From NCBI RefSeq assembly GCF_014650495.1, contig NZ_BMVB01000008.1, forward strand, positions 124,001-188,000: DNA of 64,000 bases. The letters are read 5' to 3'. Within the stretch, counting starts at the first letter, position 1, and each line of letters opens with the position of its first letter. Under the pieces are notes generated by a model, which was not told the DNA's origin, ran no database searches, and worked only from the letters and a program-made list of their open reading frames with translations. Of the stretch, positions 1-9,514 are shown one piece after another. Position numbers and translations under genes: made by a program. Source of the stretch: Streptomyces cinnamoneus (lineage in GTDB: Bacteria; Actinomycetota; Actinomycetes; Streptomycetales; Streptomycetaceae).

Positions 1-1
1 G

Positions 2-394
2 ACGCCCGAGACCGCCGCTCCGGCGCGTCCCCGGCGCCGGGCCACCCGCAGGGTGTCCGCCCCGGCGGGCTCGCCGACGGCGGCCGAGGAGGCCGTGGTG
101 GTCGTCAGCGCACCGCCGGCGCCCGTCGAGGAGCCCGTGGTGATGGCCGAGGCCGACGTCGAGGTCATGACGGAGGAGGCCGTCGAGGCCGCTCCGGCGA
201 AGAAGACGGCCCGGAAGACGGCGGCCAAGAAGGCGCCGGCGAAGAAGGCGACGGCCAAGAAGGCGGCGGCGAAGAAGACCACCACCGCCAAGAAGACGAC
301 GGCGACGAAGAAGGCGGCCACCAAGACGGCCGCCAAGAAGGCGCCGGCGAAGAAGACGGCGAAGAAGGCCGCGGCGTCCTCCACGGAGGACTGA
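2..394 (+). CDS. rne: Ribonuclease E/G, C-terminal tail (5' truncated by window)
   Basis: Only the last ~130 codons are present; the reading frame is open from the first bases, so the start lies outside the window. The visible part is not catalytic. It has an Arg-rich patch (RRRATRRVSAPAG), an acidic/Val-rich stretch, then an Ala-Lys repeat tail (KKAPAKKATAKKAAAKK pattern) ending KKAAASSTED. Streptomyces RNase E/G proteins carry such disordered basic termini, and this gene sits directly upstream of rplU-rpmA-obg in the genus. The identification therefore rests on synteny plus tail composition; another Lys/Ala-tailed nucleic-acid-binding protein cannot be excluded from this fragment alone. Confidence 0.75.
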   Translation, partial: TPETAAPARPRRRATRRVSAPAGSPTAAEEAVVVVSAPPAPVEEPVVMAEADVEVMTEEAVEAAPAKKTARKTAAKKAPAKKATAKKAAAKKTTTAKKTTATKKAATKTAAKKAPAKKTAKKAAASSTED

Positions 395-461
395 CCGGCG
401 CTTCGCCCGGGTCCCGGACGCCGGGCGGGCTGGACACCCAGCTCGTCCGGCGGGGCCCGGT

Positions 462-490
462 TTGACCCCCTGGTCAAGGCCCCGTAACCT
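462..490 (+). promoter_or_regulatory. Predicted vegetative promoter of rplU-rpmA
   Basis: TTGACC (462-467) and TAACCT (485-490) are separated by 17 nt, a good match to the Streptomyces HrdB-type promoter. The -35 is also half of a perfect palindrome TTGACC-ccct-GGTCAA (462-477). A start near 497 would give a ~145-nt leader before rplU. Confidence 0.6.
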
Positions 491-553
491 TGACCGTCGG
501 CGTCTGTGTGGCGCCACACCACTGAGCAAACACCTCCCGGTCCGCCGGGAGAG

Positions 554-601
554 GCCGCTCGTCCATTCGGACAGTCACGGGCTTTCGCCCGTGCGAGCGG
601 C
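554..601 (+). promoter_or_regulatory. Structured 5' leader of rplU (two nested hairpins)
   Basis: An outer 8-bp stem (GCCGCTCG 554-561 with CGAGCGGC 594-601) encloses an inner 7-bp stem CACGGGC-tttc-GCCCGTG (576-593). It lies in the long untranslated leader of the ribosomal protein operon, where autoregulatory RNA structures are common. The function is inference; only the pairing is seen. Confidence 0.4.
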
Positions 602-642
602 TGGCATCAGCGGTCCCGTTTACTAGCGAGAGTGAGATCCGC

Positions 643-963
643 GTGTACGCAGTCGTGCGTAGCGGTGGTCGCCAGCACAAGGTTGCTGTCGGCGACATCG
701 TCGAGGTTGACAAGATTTCCGACGGCAAGGTGGGCGACTCGGTCGAGCTCTCCACGCTGCTCGTGGTCGACGGCGAGTCCGTCACCAGCGACCCGTGGGT
801 CCTGGCGGGCATCAAGGTCCAGGCCGAGATCGTGGACCACCACAAGGGTGCCAAGATCGACATCCTGAAGTACAAGAACAAGACCGGCTACCGCAAGCGC
901 ATCGGTCACCGCCAGCAGTACACCGCGGTCAAGATCGTCGCTATCCCGACGGCTGCGAAGTAA
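643..963 (+). CDS. rplU: 50S ribosomal protein L21
   Basis: 106 residues starting at GTG ([18 protein letters not shown]), the typical L21 N-terminus; full length for the family (~103-106 aa). L21 binds 23S rRNA in the large subunit. The C-terminal part has the conserved [16 protein letters not shown] segment. It is followed 14 nt later by rpmA, and a strong promoter with a structured leader lies upstream, so rplU-rpmA are co-transcribed. A shorter-than-usual SD (GAGAGTGAGAT) precedes the GTG. Confidence 0.97.
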   Translation: MYAVVRSGGRQHKVAVGDIVEVDKISDGKVGDSVELSTLLVVDGESVTSDPWVLAGIKVQAEIVDHHKGAKIDILKYKNKTGYRKRIGHRQQYTAVKIVAIPTAAK

Positions 964-977
964 GGGACTGAGGAGAC

Positions 978-1232
978 ATGGCACACAAGAAGGGCGCATC
1001 GTCCACCCGGAACGGTCGCGACTCCAACGCTCAGCGGCTCGGCGTGAAGCGCTTCGGCGGTCAGGTCGTCAACGCCGGTGAGATCCTGGTCCGCCAGCGC
1101 GGCACCCACTTCCACCCGGGCGCCGGTGTCGGTCGCGGCGGCGACGACACCCTGTTCGCGCTGCAGGCCGGTGCGGTGCAGTTCGGCACCCACCGTGGCC
1201 GCAAGGTCGTCAACATCGTTCCGGCCGTCTGA
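978..1232 (+). CDS. rpmA: 50S ribosomal protein L27
   Basis: 84 residues, full length for L27. Begins [29 protein letters not shown], the invariant N-terminus that reaches toward the peptidyl-transferase centre. No Firmicute-type cleavable N-terminal extension is present. SD TGAGGAG lies 6-7 nt before the ATG. Second gene of the rplU-rpmA operon; a large inverted repeat separates it from obg. Confidence 0.98.
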   Translation: MAHKKGASSTRNGRDSNAQRLGVKRFGGQVVNAGEILVRQRGTHFHPGAGVGRGGDDTLFALQAGAVQFGTHRGRKVVNIVPAV

Positions 1233-1263
1233 TCCATCGGATCCTGACGCCGTAGAGCGATAA

Positions 1264-1308
1264 CGAGGGCGGACCTCACTTCCCTACGGGGAAGCGGGTC
1301 CGCCCTCG
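1264..1308 (+). terminator. Inverted repeat between rpmA and obg
   Basis: Perfect 12-bp arms CGAGGGCGGACC (1264-1275) and GGTCCGCCCTCG (1297-1308), with an inner CTTCCC/GGGAAG stem. There is no U-tract after it, so it may be a factor-dependent or partial terminator that lowers obg transcription relative to the r-protein genes. Confidence 0.55.
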
Positions 1309-1380
1309 GCGCGTTACAACAGAGACAATCCCGTACGTCCCCGGCCTCCGGCGGGGGAGGCCCCTAGGAGGCACACCGCT

Positions 1381-2820
1381 ATGACCACCTTCGTGGACCG
1401 CGTCGAGCTGCACGTCGCCGCGGGTAACGGAGGCCACGGCTGCGCCTCCGTACACCGTGAGAAGTTCAAGCCGCTCGGCGGCCCCGACGGCGGCAACGGC
1501 GGCCGTGGCGGCGACGTGACGCTGGTCGTGGACCAGTCCGTCACCACGCTCCTCGAGTACCACCACAGCCCGCACCGCAAGGCCACCAACGGCAAGCCCG
1601 GCGAGGGCGGCAACCGCTCCGGCAAGGACGGCACGGACCTGGTCCTGCCGGTGCCGGACGGCACGGTCGTCCTCGACAAGCGCGGCAACGTCCTCGCGGA
1701 CCTCGTCGGCGAGGGCACCACCTACGTCGCCGCCCAGGGCGGCCGCGGCGGCCTCGGCAACGCCGCGCTGGCCTCGGCCCGCCGCAAGGCGCCGGGCTTC
1801 GCGCTGCTGGGCGTGCCGGGCGAGTCGCAGGACATCGTCCTGGAGCTGAAGACCGTCGCCGACGTGGCGCTGGTCGGCTACCCGAGCGCGGGCAAGTCCT
1901 CGCTGATCTCGGTGCTCTCCGCCGCCAAGCCGAAGATCGCGGACTACCCCTTCACCACGCTCGTCCCGAACCTGGGCGTCGTGACGGCCGGTGCGACCGT
2001 CTACACCATCGCCGACGTCCCCGGTCTGATCCCGGGCGCCAGCCAGGGCAAGGGCCTGGGCCTGGAGTTCCTGCGCCACGTCGAGCGCTGCTCGGTGCTG
2101 GTGCACGTGCTCGACACCGCGACGCTGGAGTCCGAGCGCGACCCGCTGACCGACCTCGACGTCATCGAGGCCGAGCTCAAGGAGTACGGCGGCCTGGAGA
2201 ACCGGCCCCGCATCGTCGTCCTCAACAAGGTCGACATTCCGGACGGCAAGGACCTCGCCGACATCATCCGCCCCGAGCTGGAGGCCCGCGGCTACCAGAT
2301 CTTCGAGGTCTCGGCCGTCTCCCGGCACGGTCTGAAGGAGCTCTCCTACGCGCTGGCCGGCATCGTCGCCGAGGCGCGCGCCGCCAAGCCCAAGGAGGAG
2401 GCGACCCGCATCGTCATCCGCCCGAAGGCCGTCGACGACGCGGGCTTCACCGTCACCCTGGAGGAGGACGGCCTCTACCGCGTGCGCGGCGAGAAGCCGG
2501 AACGCTGGGTGCGCCAGACCGACTTCAGCAACGACGAGGCCGTCGGCTACCTGGCCGACCGCCTCAACCGCCTCGGTGTCGAGGAGGAGTTGATGAAGGC
2601 CGGTGCCCGGGCGGGCGACGGCGTCGCCATCGGCTCGGAAGAGGACGCGGTCGTCTTCGACTGGGAGCCGTCCATGGCCGCCGGCGCCGAAATGCTCGGC
2701 CGCCGTGGCGAGGACCACCGTTTCGAGGCCCCGCGTCCGGCTGCGCAGCGGCGCCGTGAGCGTGACGCGGAGCGGGACGAGGCGGCGCAGGAGTACGAGG
2801 GTTTCAACCCGTTCGGGTAG
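1381..2820 (+). CDS. obg: GTPase Obg/CgtA
   Basis: 479 residues. The Gly-rich Obg fold spans ~1-158 ([15 protein letters not shown] repeats), the G domain starts at P-loop GYPSAGKSS (166-174) with [10 protein letters not shown] switch II and NKVD, and an OCT C-terminal domain follows (to ~430) with an acidic/basic tail. Obg is an essential GTPase of 50S maturation and, in Streptomyces, linked to onset of aerial growth. SD CTAGGAGG lies 8 nt upstream of the ATG. It lies downstream of rpmA as in most bacteria, and ends at two strong inverted repeats. Confidence 0.97.
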   Translation: MTTFVDRVELHVAAGNGGHGCASVHREKFKPLGGPDGGNGGRGGDVTLVVDQSVTTLLEYHHSPHRKATNGKPGEGGNRSGKDGTDLVLPVPDGTVVLDKRGNVLADLVGEGTTYVAAQGGRGGLGNAALASARRKAPGFALLGVPGESQDIVLELKTVADVALVGYPSAGKSSLISVLSAAKPKIADYPFTTLVPNLGVVTAGATVYTIADVPGLIPGASQGKGLGLEFLRHVERCSVLVHVLDTATLESERDPLTDLDVIEAELKEYGGLENRPRIVVLNKVDIPDGKDLADIIRPELEARGYQIFEVSAVSRHGLKELSYALAGIVAEARAAKPKEEATRIVIRPKAVDDAGFTVTLEEDGLYRVRGEKPERWVRQTDFSNDEAVGYLADRLNRLGVEEELMKAGARAGDGVAIGSEEDAVVFDWEPSMAAGAEMLGRRGEDHRFEAPRPAAQRRRERDAERDEAAQEYEGFNPFG

Positions 2821-2902
2821 GGGTCCTGACGGGCCCGGGCGGAGTCCGGGCAGCCGTCCGCTGCCCGTGAGGCCCGTTGGGGCCGAGCGGAAGCCCGTAT
2901 TG

Positions 2903-2952
2903 CCGCCCCGGCGCCGTACGGCCGCACTGCGGCCCGTACGGCGCCGGGGCGG
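2903..2952 (+). terminator. 19-bp perfect inverted repeat downstream of obg
   Basis: Arms 2903-2921 and 2934-2952 are exact reverse complements (core GGCGCCGTACGG) around a 12-nt loop. First of two stem-loops between the convergent obg and glycerophosphotransferase-like genes; no U-run follows. Confidence 0.55.
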
Positions 2953-2997
2953 GCTTGTTACCGGGGCGCGGCGGCTCCGCCGTCCACACGTACACGC

Positions 2998-3033
2998 CGA
3001 AGGCCCCCGGGAGGGAACTCCCGGGGGCCTTCG
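2998..3033. terminator. Bidirectional terminator between obg and the minus-strand gene
   Basis: A 16-bp perfect stem (arms 2998-3013 and 3018-3033, core GGCCCCCGGGAG) with GGAA tetraloop lies between convergent genes. Symmetric, so it can stop transcripts from both sides; poor U-tract. Confidence 0.65.
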
Positions 3034-3083
3034 CTGTGTGTCGGGGGGCGCCGTCCGGGCGGACGGCGCCGTGCTCAGCCGGC

Positions 3084-5207
3084 TCAGCCGACGCCGGAGC
3101 TGACGGAGCCCACGGGCTCCTCCGCGGGCTCGGTGACGGCCTCGGGGGCGGCGTCGGGGGCCTCGGTGGTCTCCGTCGCCGCCACCCCGTCCCGCGGTGC
3201 CGGGATGTCAGATTCGGCTGCCCGTGCCTCCATCCGGGCCCGTCGCTCGTCGGCCTTCGCCGCCAGCGCCCGCGCCGCGGCGTCGAAGCGGACCAGCGAC
3301 GGCGGGTCGGAGGGGCCCAGGAGCTGCACCTTGAGCTCGGCACGGGCCGCGGCGAGCTGGTCCAGGCCGGGGTCGCGTACGGCCGCGAGAAGCCCGGCCA
3401 CGCCCTCGGCCTCCGGCGTGAGGATCGTGGCGGCGCTCACCGTCGGGAAGCCCGCCCGGAACTCCTCCTCGCTCATGCCGCTGGTGTTGGCGACCGCGTA
3501 CGGCTTCTCACTGATCAGATAGTCCGAGACGACGCTGGAGACGTCGCTGATCAGCAGGTGCGAGGTGTTGAAGCAGCTGTAGAGCGCCGGACGGGCGGTC
3601 GTGATGATCTGGTGCTCCCACTCGGGCAGGGAGGCCCAGTACGCGGCCTCCCAGTCGCTCATGGCGGCCTCCACGGTCGCGGCCCGCCCCTGCTCCGGGG
3701 TGGACTGCAGCAGCATCCGCTCGATCTCGTCCGCGCTGTTGCGGAAGGAGCTGGTGGTCAGCCGCTCCAGCTCGACCGTGCGGCGCGCCAGCTCGGCGGC
3801 CGCCTCGGGCCCGGGACGGTCCCCGGAGCGGGCGGCGTTGGCCTCCCGGATCATCGCCTGGATGCGCTCGTTGGCCTGCCCGGCGCGCGGGTCGACGGAG
3901 CCGGTCATGGGGTGCGGCTTGTACAGGAGCCGGACCCCGGGGTCGGCGAGCAGCGCGCGGACGATGTTCTCGCCGGCCAGCATCACCGAGGTGTTGCCCG
4001 GATTGCCGTCCCAGCCCTCCCACGTGGGGGCGTACAGCACGGTGGTGTACGCGCCGGCCGGAGGCCCCGCGTACGGCCGGATCGGCGCGAGCTGCGGGCG
4101 GCCGACCTCGACGACGTCCTTGTCCTCGACGCCGATGTCGGCGAGCTGGTAGCGCTCGCGGGCCGCCGGACCGGCGACCCAGACCTCGTCGTACGCCTTG
4201 GCGTAGGGGTTGCAGCTGGAGAGCTTGTCGCTCTCGCCGTGGTTGGTGAAGGCGTGCTTGATCGACGGCATCCGCAGGACCTGCGAGGTCTTACCGGAGT
4301 TCGCCGGGTGCAACATCATCTTCAGCGAGGACTTCTCCAGCGCCATCAGGTGCACGACCTTGGGGATGCACACGATGGGCACGTCCGTGGCGTCGATCTT
4401 CTGCACCATGAAGCGCTCGCGCAGCACGATGACCGGCTTGCCGTCCAGCGCGGCGAGCGTGGAGAGCCACATGTTGGCCTGGTAGGCCGAGCTGGTGCCG
4501 CCGGAGAAGTACATGCCGACGGTGGGCTTGTAGGCGGCCAGCCAGCGGTCCAGCCACTCCAGCGCCTGCTGCTCGCCCGCGATGCGCTTGGCGGGCCGCA
4601 GCCAGCTCGCCAGGTGCACCGTGCCGGCCACGGCGAGCGCGAGGGCGATGCCGATGCCGGTCTCCCCCCACAGCGTCTCCTCCGTGGCCGCCGTCACCAG
4701 CAGACCCGCCGTGGCCGGGACCGCGAAGCGCAGCAGCCGGCGGCCGTGCTGGCGGGCCAGCAGGCGCGGCGGGGCTTCGGTCAGGTGCAGGCCGGAGGCG
4801 TCGATGTTGCGGGTGACGAACGGCAGGGTGCGGCTGCGCCGGACGAGGATCGCGGTGACCTGGCAGGCGAGATGCGCGCCGTAGAACAGTGCGAGACCGC
4901 CGACGATGGGCGCGTAGCCGCGCAGCGAGCCGTCGCCGTGCTGCCGCAGCAGCCCGATGAGGACCAGCATGTCGCGCAGCAGCTGGCGGACCATGACGTC
5001 GAAGCGGATCCTGCCGAGCACGGCGACCAGGCCGGGGTCTCTGTGCTGCAGGTAGAGATCGAGCGCGAGGCCCGCCGCCGAGGCGGCGATCAGCAGGGGC
5101 GCATGGGGCAGCAGCGCGCCGACGAGCTGGAGTACGAAGAACACCAGCATCGAGAGCAGCACCGCGAGCTGCACTGCTCGGCGGGAGGCTGTTCCGGCAG
5201 AAGGCAC
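3084..5207 (-). CDS. Membrane CDP-glycerol glycerophosphotransferase-like wall polymer enzyme
   Basis: 707 residues from a GTG at 5207 preceded by AGGAG with 8-nt spacing; the open frame continues upstream but would run through proB, so that longer start is rejected. The N-terminal ~170 residues are hydrophobic with several membrane spans. The rest resembles the glycerophosphotransferase family (PF04464): nucleotide/phosphate-type motifs LLYKPHPMTG and LISDVSSVVSDYLISEKPYAV are characteristic. The C-terminus is an Ala/Glu-rich low-complexity tail. Likely role: assembly of a phosphate-containing wall glycopolymer, consistent with an LCP-type ligase gene nearby (12934). In Streptomyces a homologous gene sits at the same place between obg and proB. 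Exact substrate unknown. Confidence 0.8.
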   Translation of the reverse strand: MPSAGTASRRAVQLAVLLSMLVFFVLQLVGALLPHAPLLIAASAAGLALDLYLQHRDPGLVAVLGRIRFDVMVRQLLRDMLVLIGLLRQHGDGSLRGYAPIVGGLALFYGAHLACQVTAILVRRSRTLPFVTRNIDASGLHLTEAPPRLLARQHGRRLLRFAVPATAGLLVTAATEETLWGETGIGIALALAVAGTVHLASWLRPAKRIAGEQQALEWLDRWLAAYKPTVGMYFSGGTSSAYQANMWLSTLAALDGKPVIVLRERFMVQKIDATDVPIVCIPKVVHLMALEKSSLKMMLHPANSGKTSQVLRMPSIKHAFTNHGESDKLSSCNPYAKAYDEVWVAGPAARERYQLADIGVEDKDVVEVGRPQLAPIRPYAGPPAGAYTTVLYAPTWEGWDGNPGNTSVMLAGENIVRALLADPGVRLLYKPHPMTGSVDPRAGQANERIQAMIREANAARSGDRPGPEAAAELARRTVELERLTTSSFRNSADEIERMLLQSTPEQGRAATVEAAMSDWEAAYWASLPEWEHQIITTARPALYSCFNTSHLLISDVSSVVSDYLISEKPYAVANTSGMSEEEFRAGFPTVSAATILTPEAEGVAGLLAAVRDPGLDQLAAARAELKVQLLGPSDPPSLVRFDAAARALAAKADERRARMEARAAESDIPAPRDGVAATETTEAPDAAPEAVTEPAEEPVGSVSSGVG

Positions 5208-5442
5208 TGGAGGGGCTCCTGGCAGGAGGGCTTGGGGCAAGGGGGGAGACCGTCGCAAGACACTGTGGAGGACAACGGTCGACCACCGACCGTATGACGG
5301 TGGCCGGGCAAGGAGCAATCTTCCACGACACCAACCGCCACAAAACAGGGTCGAACGACCGCAATCGACAGAGGGTAGATTTGCGGGCCGGAACAGACAA
5401 GGCCACAGGCGCGGCATCGGTGGATACAGAGGTGTGGGTACG

Positions 5443-6606
5443 TTGACAGGGGCAGGGGCGGACCGGGTGGCCCGGCAAGAGGTCGTGGCGGCCCGCAGGA
5501 TCGTGGTCAAGGTGGGATCCTCCTCACTCACCACTGCGGGCGGGGGACTGGACGCCGACCGGGTTGACGCCCTCGTCGACGCCCTGGCGAAGAGCCTGGG
5601 GAGCAGCGGGGGGAACGGCGGCCCGGAGAAGGAGATCGTCCTGGTCTCCTCCGGCGCCATCGCCGCCGGCCTGGCGCCGCTGGGGCTCGACCGGCGCCCG
5701 CGCGACCTGGCCCGCCAGCAGGCGGCCGCCAGCGTCGGCCAGGGGCTGCTGGTGGCCCGCTACACCGCTTCCTTCGCCCGCTACGGCCGCCGCGTCGGGC
5801 AGGTGCTGCTGACGACGGACGACACCAGCCGCCGGGCGCACTACCGCAACGCCCGCCGGACGCTCGACCAGCTGCTGGCGATGGGCGCGGTGCCGGTCGT
5901 CAACGAGAACGACACGGTGGCCACGGACGAGATCCGCTTCGGCGACAACGACCGGCTGGCCGCGCTCGTGGCCCACCTGGTCCGCGCCGACCTGCTGGTC
6001 CTGCTCTCGGACGTCGACGGCCTGTACGACGGCGACCCCAGCACGCCGGGCACCTCGCGGATCGCCGAGGTGTCCGGGCCGGCGGACCTGGAGGGCGTCT
6101 CCATCGGCAGCGCGGGCAAGGCCGGGGTGGGCACCGGCGGCATGGTCACCAAGGTGGAGGCGGCCCGGATCGCGGCCGCGGCGGGCATCCCGGTCGTCCT
6201 CACCTCGGCCAGCCAGGCCGCGGACGCCCTGCGCGGCCGGGCGACCGGCACGTACTTCCACCCCACGGGCCGCCGCTCCGCCGACCGGCTGCTGTGGCTC
6301 GCCCACGCCTCCACCCCGCGCGGCGCCCTGACGCTGGACGAGGGAGCGGTGCGGGCCGTCATCGAGGGGACCGGCTCGCTGCTGCCGGCGGGCATCGCGG
6401 CGGTCGAGGGCGAATTCAGCGCGGGCGACCCCGTGGAGCTGCGCGATCCGGCCGGCCGGGCCGTCGCGCGCGGTCTCGTCACCTACGACGCGGGCGAGGT
6501 CCCGCAGCTGCTCGGCCGCTCCACCCGTGACCTGGCCCGGGAGCTGGGGCCGGGCTACGAGCGCGAGGTCGTGCACCGCGACGACCTCGTCGTGCTGCAT
6601 CGCTGA
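5443..6606 (+). CDS. proB: Glutamate 5-kinase
   Basis: First committed step of proline synthesis: ATP-dependent phosphorylation of glutamate. The amino-acid-kinase domain starts at RRIVVKVGSSSLTT, with ENDTVATDEIRFGDND (substrate binding) and GKAGVGTGGMVTKVEAA; a PUA domain forms the C-terminal ~90 residues. I chose TTG at 5443 because GAGGTG lies 8 nt upstream; GTG at 5434 is an alternative but overlaps that SD. About 387 aa, normal for ProB with PUA. Divergent from the glycerophosphotransferase-like gene; proA follows after one small gene. Confidence 0.95.
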   Translation: MTGAGADRVARQEVVAARRIVVKVGSSSLTTAGGGLDADRVDALVDALAKSLGSSGGNGGPEKEIVLVSSGAIAAGLAPLGLDRRPRDLARQQAAASVGQGLLVARYTASFARYGRRVGQVLLTTDDTSRRAHYRNARRTLDQLLAMGAVPVVNENDTVATDEIRFGDNDRLAALVAHLVRADLLVLLSDVDGLYDGDPSTPGTSRIAEVSGPADLEGVSIGSAGKAGVGTGGMVTKVEAARIAAAAGIPVVLTSASQAADALRGRATGTYFHPTGRRSADRLLWLAHASTPRGALTLDEGAVRAVIEGTGSLLPAGIAAVEGEFSAGDPVELRDPAGRAVARGLVTYDAGEVPQLLGRSTRDLARELGPGYEREVVHRDDLVVLHR

Positions 6607-6626
6607 CGAGCGTTAGCCGAGGACGA

Positions 6627-6665
6627 GAAAGGCCCGGTAAGGACAGCCTTTCCATGGGGCCTTTC
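6627..6665 (+). terminator. Inverted repeat after proB
   Basis: GAAAGGCCC (6627-6635) pairs with GGGCCTTTC (6657-6665); a small AAGG/CCTT hairpin sits inside. Lies ~20 nt after the proB stop. Possible weak terminator or processing site. Confidence 0.4.
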
Positions 6666-6816
6666 CGTAAAACCGCCACGCGGCCGCCCGCCGACTGGTC
6701 AACTTTGATGCGGGGAGCCGTGCACCACGCGCGGCCCCGCCGGGTCGTGAGGACGCACGGCCCCACCGCACCACGGCTCCGCCGCGCGCGGAGCGGCGAA
6801 CAACAGGAGGCCGCCG

Positions 6817-7269
6817 GTGAGACGAGGGCGCCCGGGGGCGCTGCCCCGAGGGACGGCTGGGCGGACACTGACCAGTGTCGGGTCACAGGACACGGGGGAG
6901 CCGGCACAGGATGCCGCCGAGGACGACGCCGCGCGGCTGTGGCACATCACCCTCAGCGTCGCGGGCGGCGAGGCGCCGCTGGGGGAGGTGCGCCGGGCCC
7001 TGGAGCAGCTCGCCCACGACCATCCGTTCCTGCTGACCAGCCGCTACGCGAACGACCACGCCGAGATCCGCTACTGGGAGGAGGCGCGCGACCTGCACGA
7101 CGCGGCGGCCGTGGCGCTGCGGCTGTGGGGCGAGCACCGCTCGACGGCCCGGCTGCCGCCGTGGGAGATCGTGGGCCTGGAGGTCATCGACCGCGAGACC
7201 TACCACCAGCGGATCGCCGAGGGCTGGGGCCCGCTGCCGGCCACGCCGGTCGGGGTGCACCCGTTCTGA
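6817..7269 (+). CDS. Conserved hypothetical protein between proB and proA
   Basis: 150 residues from GTG with an excellent SD (AGGAGG, 6-nt spacing), which fixes the start. The first ~45 residues are basic then acidic and look disordered; the compact part contains LWHITLSVAGGEAPLGEVRRALEQLAHDHPFLLTSRYANDHAEIRYWEEARDL (written here only as a landmark region ~45-95) followed by LRLWGEHR and PWEIVGLEVIDRETYHQR. No recognised catalytic motif or membrane segment. Similar small proteins are a fixed companion of proA in Streptomyces. Function unknown. Confidence 0.8.
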   Translation: MRRGRPGALPRGTAGRTLTSVGSQDTGEPAQDAAEDDAARLWHITLSVAGGEAPLGEVRRALEQLAHDHPFLLTSRYANDHAEIRYWEEARDLHDAAAVALRLWGEHRSTARLPPWEIVGLEVIDRETYHQRIAEGWGPLPATPVGVHPF

Positions 7270-7357
7270 GCCCGCGGCCGCCTGCTGGGTGGACCCGCGC
7301 GTCCCGCAGAGTGGAATGCCGCTCGGCCGCGGCCTGCCCCACGGTTAGGCTGCGGCC

Positions 7358-8668
7358 ATGAGCAGTGTCTTCCCCTCTCCCCTCGCCGACCCGATGCCGC
7401 AGTCCCCGGTGCTGCGCGCCGCCTACCGCGCCCGCGCCGCGGCCGCCGAGCTCGCGCCACTGCCGCGGTCGGTGAAGGACGAGGCGCTGCTGGCCATCGC
7501 CGACGCGCTGGAGGTCCGCAGCCGCGAGATCATCGAGGCCAACGCCGAGGACGTCGAGAAGGCCCGTGCGGCCGGCACGAGCGAGAGTGTCGTCGACCGG
7601 CTGACCCTCACCCCCGAGCGGGTGCGGGCCATCGCCCAGGACGTCCGCGACGTGGCCGCCCTGCCCGACCCGGTGGGCGAGGTCGTGCGCGGCTCGACGC
7701 TGCCCAACGGCATCGACCTGCGTCAGGTGCGGGTGCCGCTCGGCGTCGTCGGCATCATCTACGAGGCCCGCCCGAACGTGACGGTGGACGCCGCCGCCCT
7801 GTGCCTGAAGTCGGGCAACGCCGTCCTGCTGCGCGGTTCGTCCTCCGCGTACGCCTCCAACACCGCCCTGGTGCGCGTGGTGCGCGACGCGGTGGGCGGG
7901 GCCGGGCTGCCGGCGGACGCGGTGCAGCTGGTGCCGGGCGAGAGCCGCGAGTCGGTGCGCGAGCTGATGCGCGCCCGCGGCATGGTCGACGTGCTGATCC
8001 CGCGCGGCGGCGCCTCGCTGATCCGGACGGTCGTCCAGGAGTCCGTCGTTCCGGTGATCGAGACGGGCACGGGCAACTGCCACGTGTACGTCGACGCCGA
8101 GGCCGACCTCGACATGGCCGTGGAGATCCTGATCAACTCCAAGGCCAGCCGCGTCAGCGTCTGCAACGCCGCCGAGACCCTGCTGGTGCACCAGGACATC
8201 GCCGAGCGCTTCCTGCCGCGCGCACTGGCGGCGCTCGCGGAGGCGGGCGTGACCGTGCACGGCGACGAGCGGGTCGTCGAGCTGGCCGGGGCCGCGGACA
8301 CGGGCGCCACGGTCGTGGCCGCGACGGCCGAGGACTGGGAGACGGAGTACCTCTCGTACGACATCGCCGCGGCGGTCGTGGAGGACCTGGACGCGGCCGT
8401 GCGCCACATCCGGCTGTGGACCTCCGGGCACACCGAGGCGATCGTCACCACCTCGCAGGCCGCCGCCCGACGCTTCACCCAGCTGGTGGACTCCACGACG
8501 GTCGCGGTCAACGCCTCGACCCGGTTCACCGACGGCGGTCAGTTCGGTTTCGGCGCCGAGATCGGCATCTCCACGCAGAAGCTGCACGCGCGCGGCCCGA
8601 TGGGTCTGCCGGAGCTGACCTCGACCAAGTACATCGTCACCGGCGACGGTCACGTCCGGGGCCGGTAG
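7358..8668 (+). CDS. proA: Gamma-glutamyl phosphate reductase
   Basis: 436 residues; NADPH-dependent reduction of glutamyl phosphate to glutamate semialdehyde, the step after ProB. Aldehyde-dehydrogenase-fold motifs are present: [23 protein letters not shown], the catalytic Cys segment [16 protein letters not shown], and the C-terminal [14 protein letters not shown]. No SD precedes the ATG; instead TAGGCT (7346-7351) ends 6 nt before it, indicating a leaderless transcript. A downstream ATG ([14 protein letters not shown]) is an alternative start. Typical ProA is ~417-430 aa. Confidence 0.96.
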   Translation: MSSVFPSPLADPMPQSPVLRAAYRARAAAAELAPLPRSVKDEALLAIADALEVRSREIIEANAEDVEKARAAGTSESVVDRLTLTPERVRAIAQDVRDVAALPDPVGEVVRGSTLPNGIDLRQVRVPLGVVGIIYEARPNVTVDAAALCLKSGNAVLLRGSSSAYASNTALVRVVRDAVGGAGLPADAVQLVPGESRESVRELMRARGMVDVLIPRGGASLIRTVVQESVVPVIETGTGNCHVYVDAEADLDMAVEILINSKASRVSVCNAAETLLVHQDIAERFLPRALAALAEAGVTVHGDERVVELAGAADTGATVVAATAEDWETEYLSYDIAAAVVEDLDAAVRHIRLWTSGHTEAIVTTSQAAARRFTQLVDSTTVAVNASTRFTDGGQFGFGAEIGISTQKLHARGPMGLPELTSTKYIVTGDGHVRGR

Positions 8669-8723
8669 GCCGAATTCCCGTACCGGCCGCGCGGATTGAC
8701 CGGTTCGGGTCTACGCTGGACGG

Positions 8724-9353
8724 GTGCCGGACGACGTGGGGGGCAGGCCGTTCCCGGACGGCGAGGAGCCCGAGAGCCACCGCCACGGAGGCGCGGACGA
8801 CGTGTTCGCCTCCGTGGTCTTCGACGAGGAGTTCGTGCGGTCCGCCGCGGTCCACGAACCCTCCGCGGTCGAGCGGATGCTCGCCGCCGACCGGGCGCGC
8901 GCCGAGGCCGACGCCGCGCTGACCCGGCCCGGTGGCGGCCCCGCCGACGACGACCCGTACGACGACGCCCCCGACGGCCCCCCGGGCCTGGCCCCGGGCG
9001 GCCGTCACACCGGCCGGCCGGGCGAGCTGCACGGCCTGACCAGGGACCTCGACCCGGACGACGCCTACGGCCCGTACGGCCGCTACGGCACCGCCCGCGG
9101 CCCCTACCGCGGCCACGCCCGCTGGCACCGCCCGGTGGCCTGGGTGCTGGCGGTGGTGATGGGCATCGGCGTGATCGCCCTCGCCTTCACCGCCGTCTAC
9201 CGCGGCGCCTCCTCCGGCAGCCGTCAGAGCCCGGCCCCGCCGCCCGCGACCACCGGCGTGGACGCCCCGGCGGGGGAGCGGCAGGCGCCGCTGCCGTCGG
9301 TCTCCGCCGATTCGGAGCCCCCGGTGGCCTCGGCCGTACCGCCCCGGCCCTGA
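8724..9353 (+). CDS. Single-span membrane protein, paralogue of the next gene
   Basis: 209 residues. The N-terminal region carries FASVVFDEEFVRSAAVHEPSAVERM (region ~30-55), then a Pro/Asp/Gly-rich linker, one transmembrane helix (WVLAVVMGIGVIALAFTAVY, ~143-162) and a short Pro/Ser-rich outer tail. The VVFDExFVRxA..E.SAxERM signature recurs in the following gene, so the two are paralogues. GTG start without SD; TACGCT (8712-8717) ends 6 nt before it, suggesting leaderless mRNA. Such a pair is conserved in this place in Streptomyces; function unknown. Confidence 0.75.
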   Translation: MPDDVGGRPFPDGEEPESHRHGGADDVFASVVFDEEFVRSAAVHEPSAVERMLAADRARAEADAALTRPGGGPADDDPYDDAPDGPPGLAPGGRHTGRPGELHGLTRDLDPDDAYGPYGRYGTARGPYRGHARWHRPVAWVLAVVMGIGVIALAFTAVYRGASSGSRQSPAPPPATTGVDAPAGERQAPLPSVSADSEPPVASAVPPRP

Positions 9354-9514
9354 GGGTCACGGTCGGTCACCGCCGGTGACCGACCGTCGCCCCGTAACGG
9401 AAAGCCATCGCCTTGGCCACGGCCGGGGCGGTATGCACGGCAGCTTGAATTTTCGTCAGAACTTGTCGCGTACCAGCGCGTTTACCAGCGGCTCCACAGA
9501 CCTACTCTTGAGAT

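Noticed and set aside
2..394. Histone-like (HupS/H1-type) protein from the KKAPAKK repeats
   Set aside because: The frame is open to the window start and has an Arg-rich RNase E-type segment; position upstream of rplU favours rne.
5208..5660. N-terminal 151-residue extension of the glycerophosphotransferase-like ORF
   Set aside because: It overlaps proB on the other strand, is Pro/Ser/Arg rich, and a GTG at 5207 has a well-spaced AGGAG.
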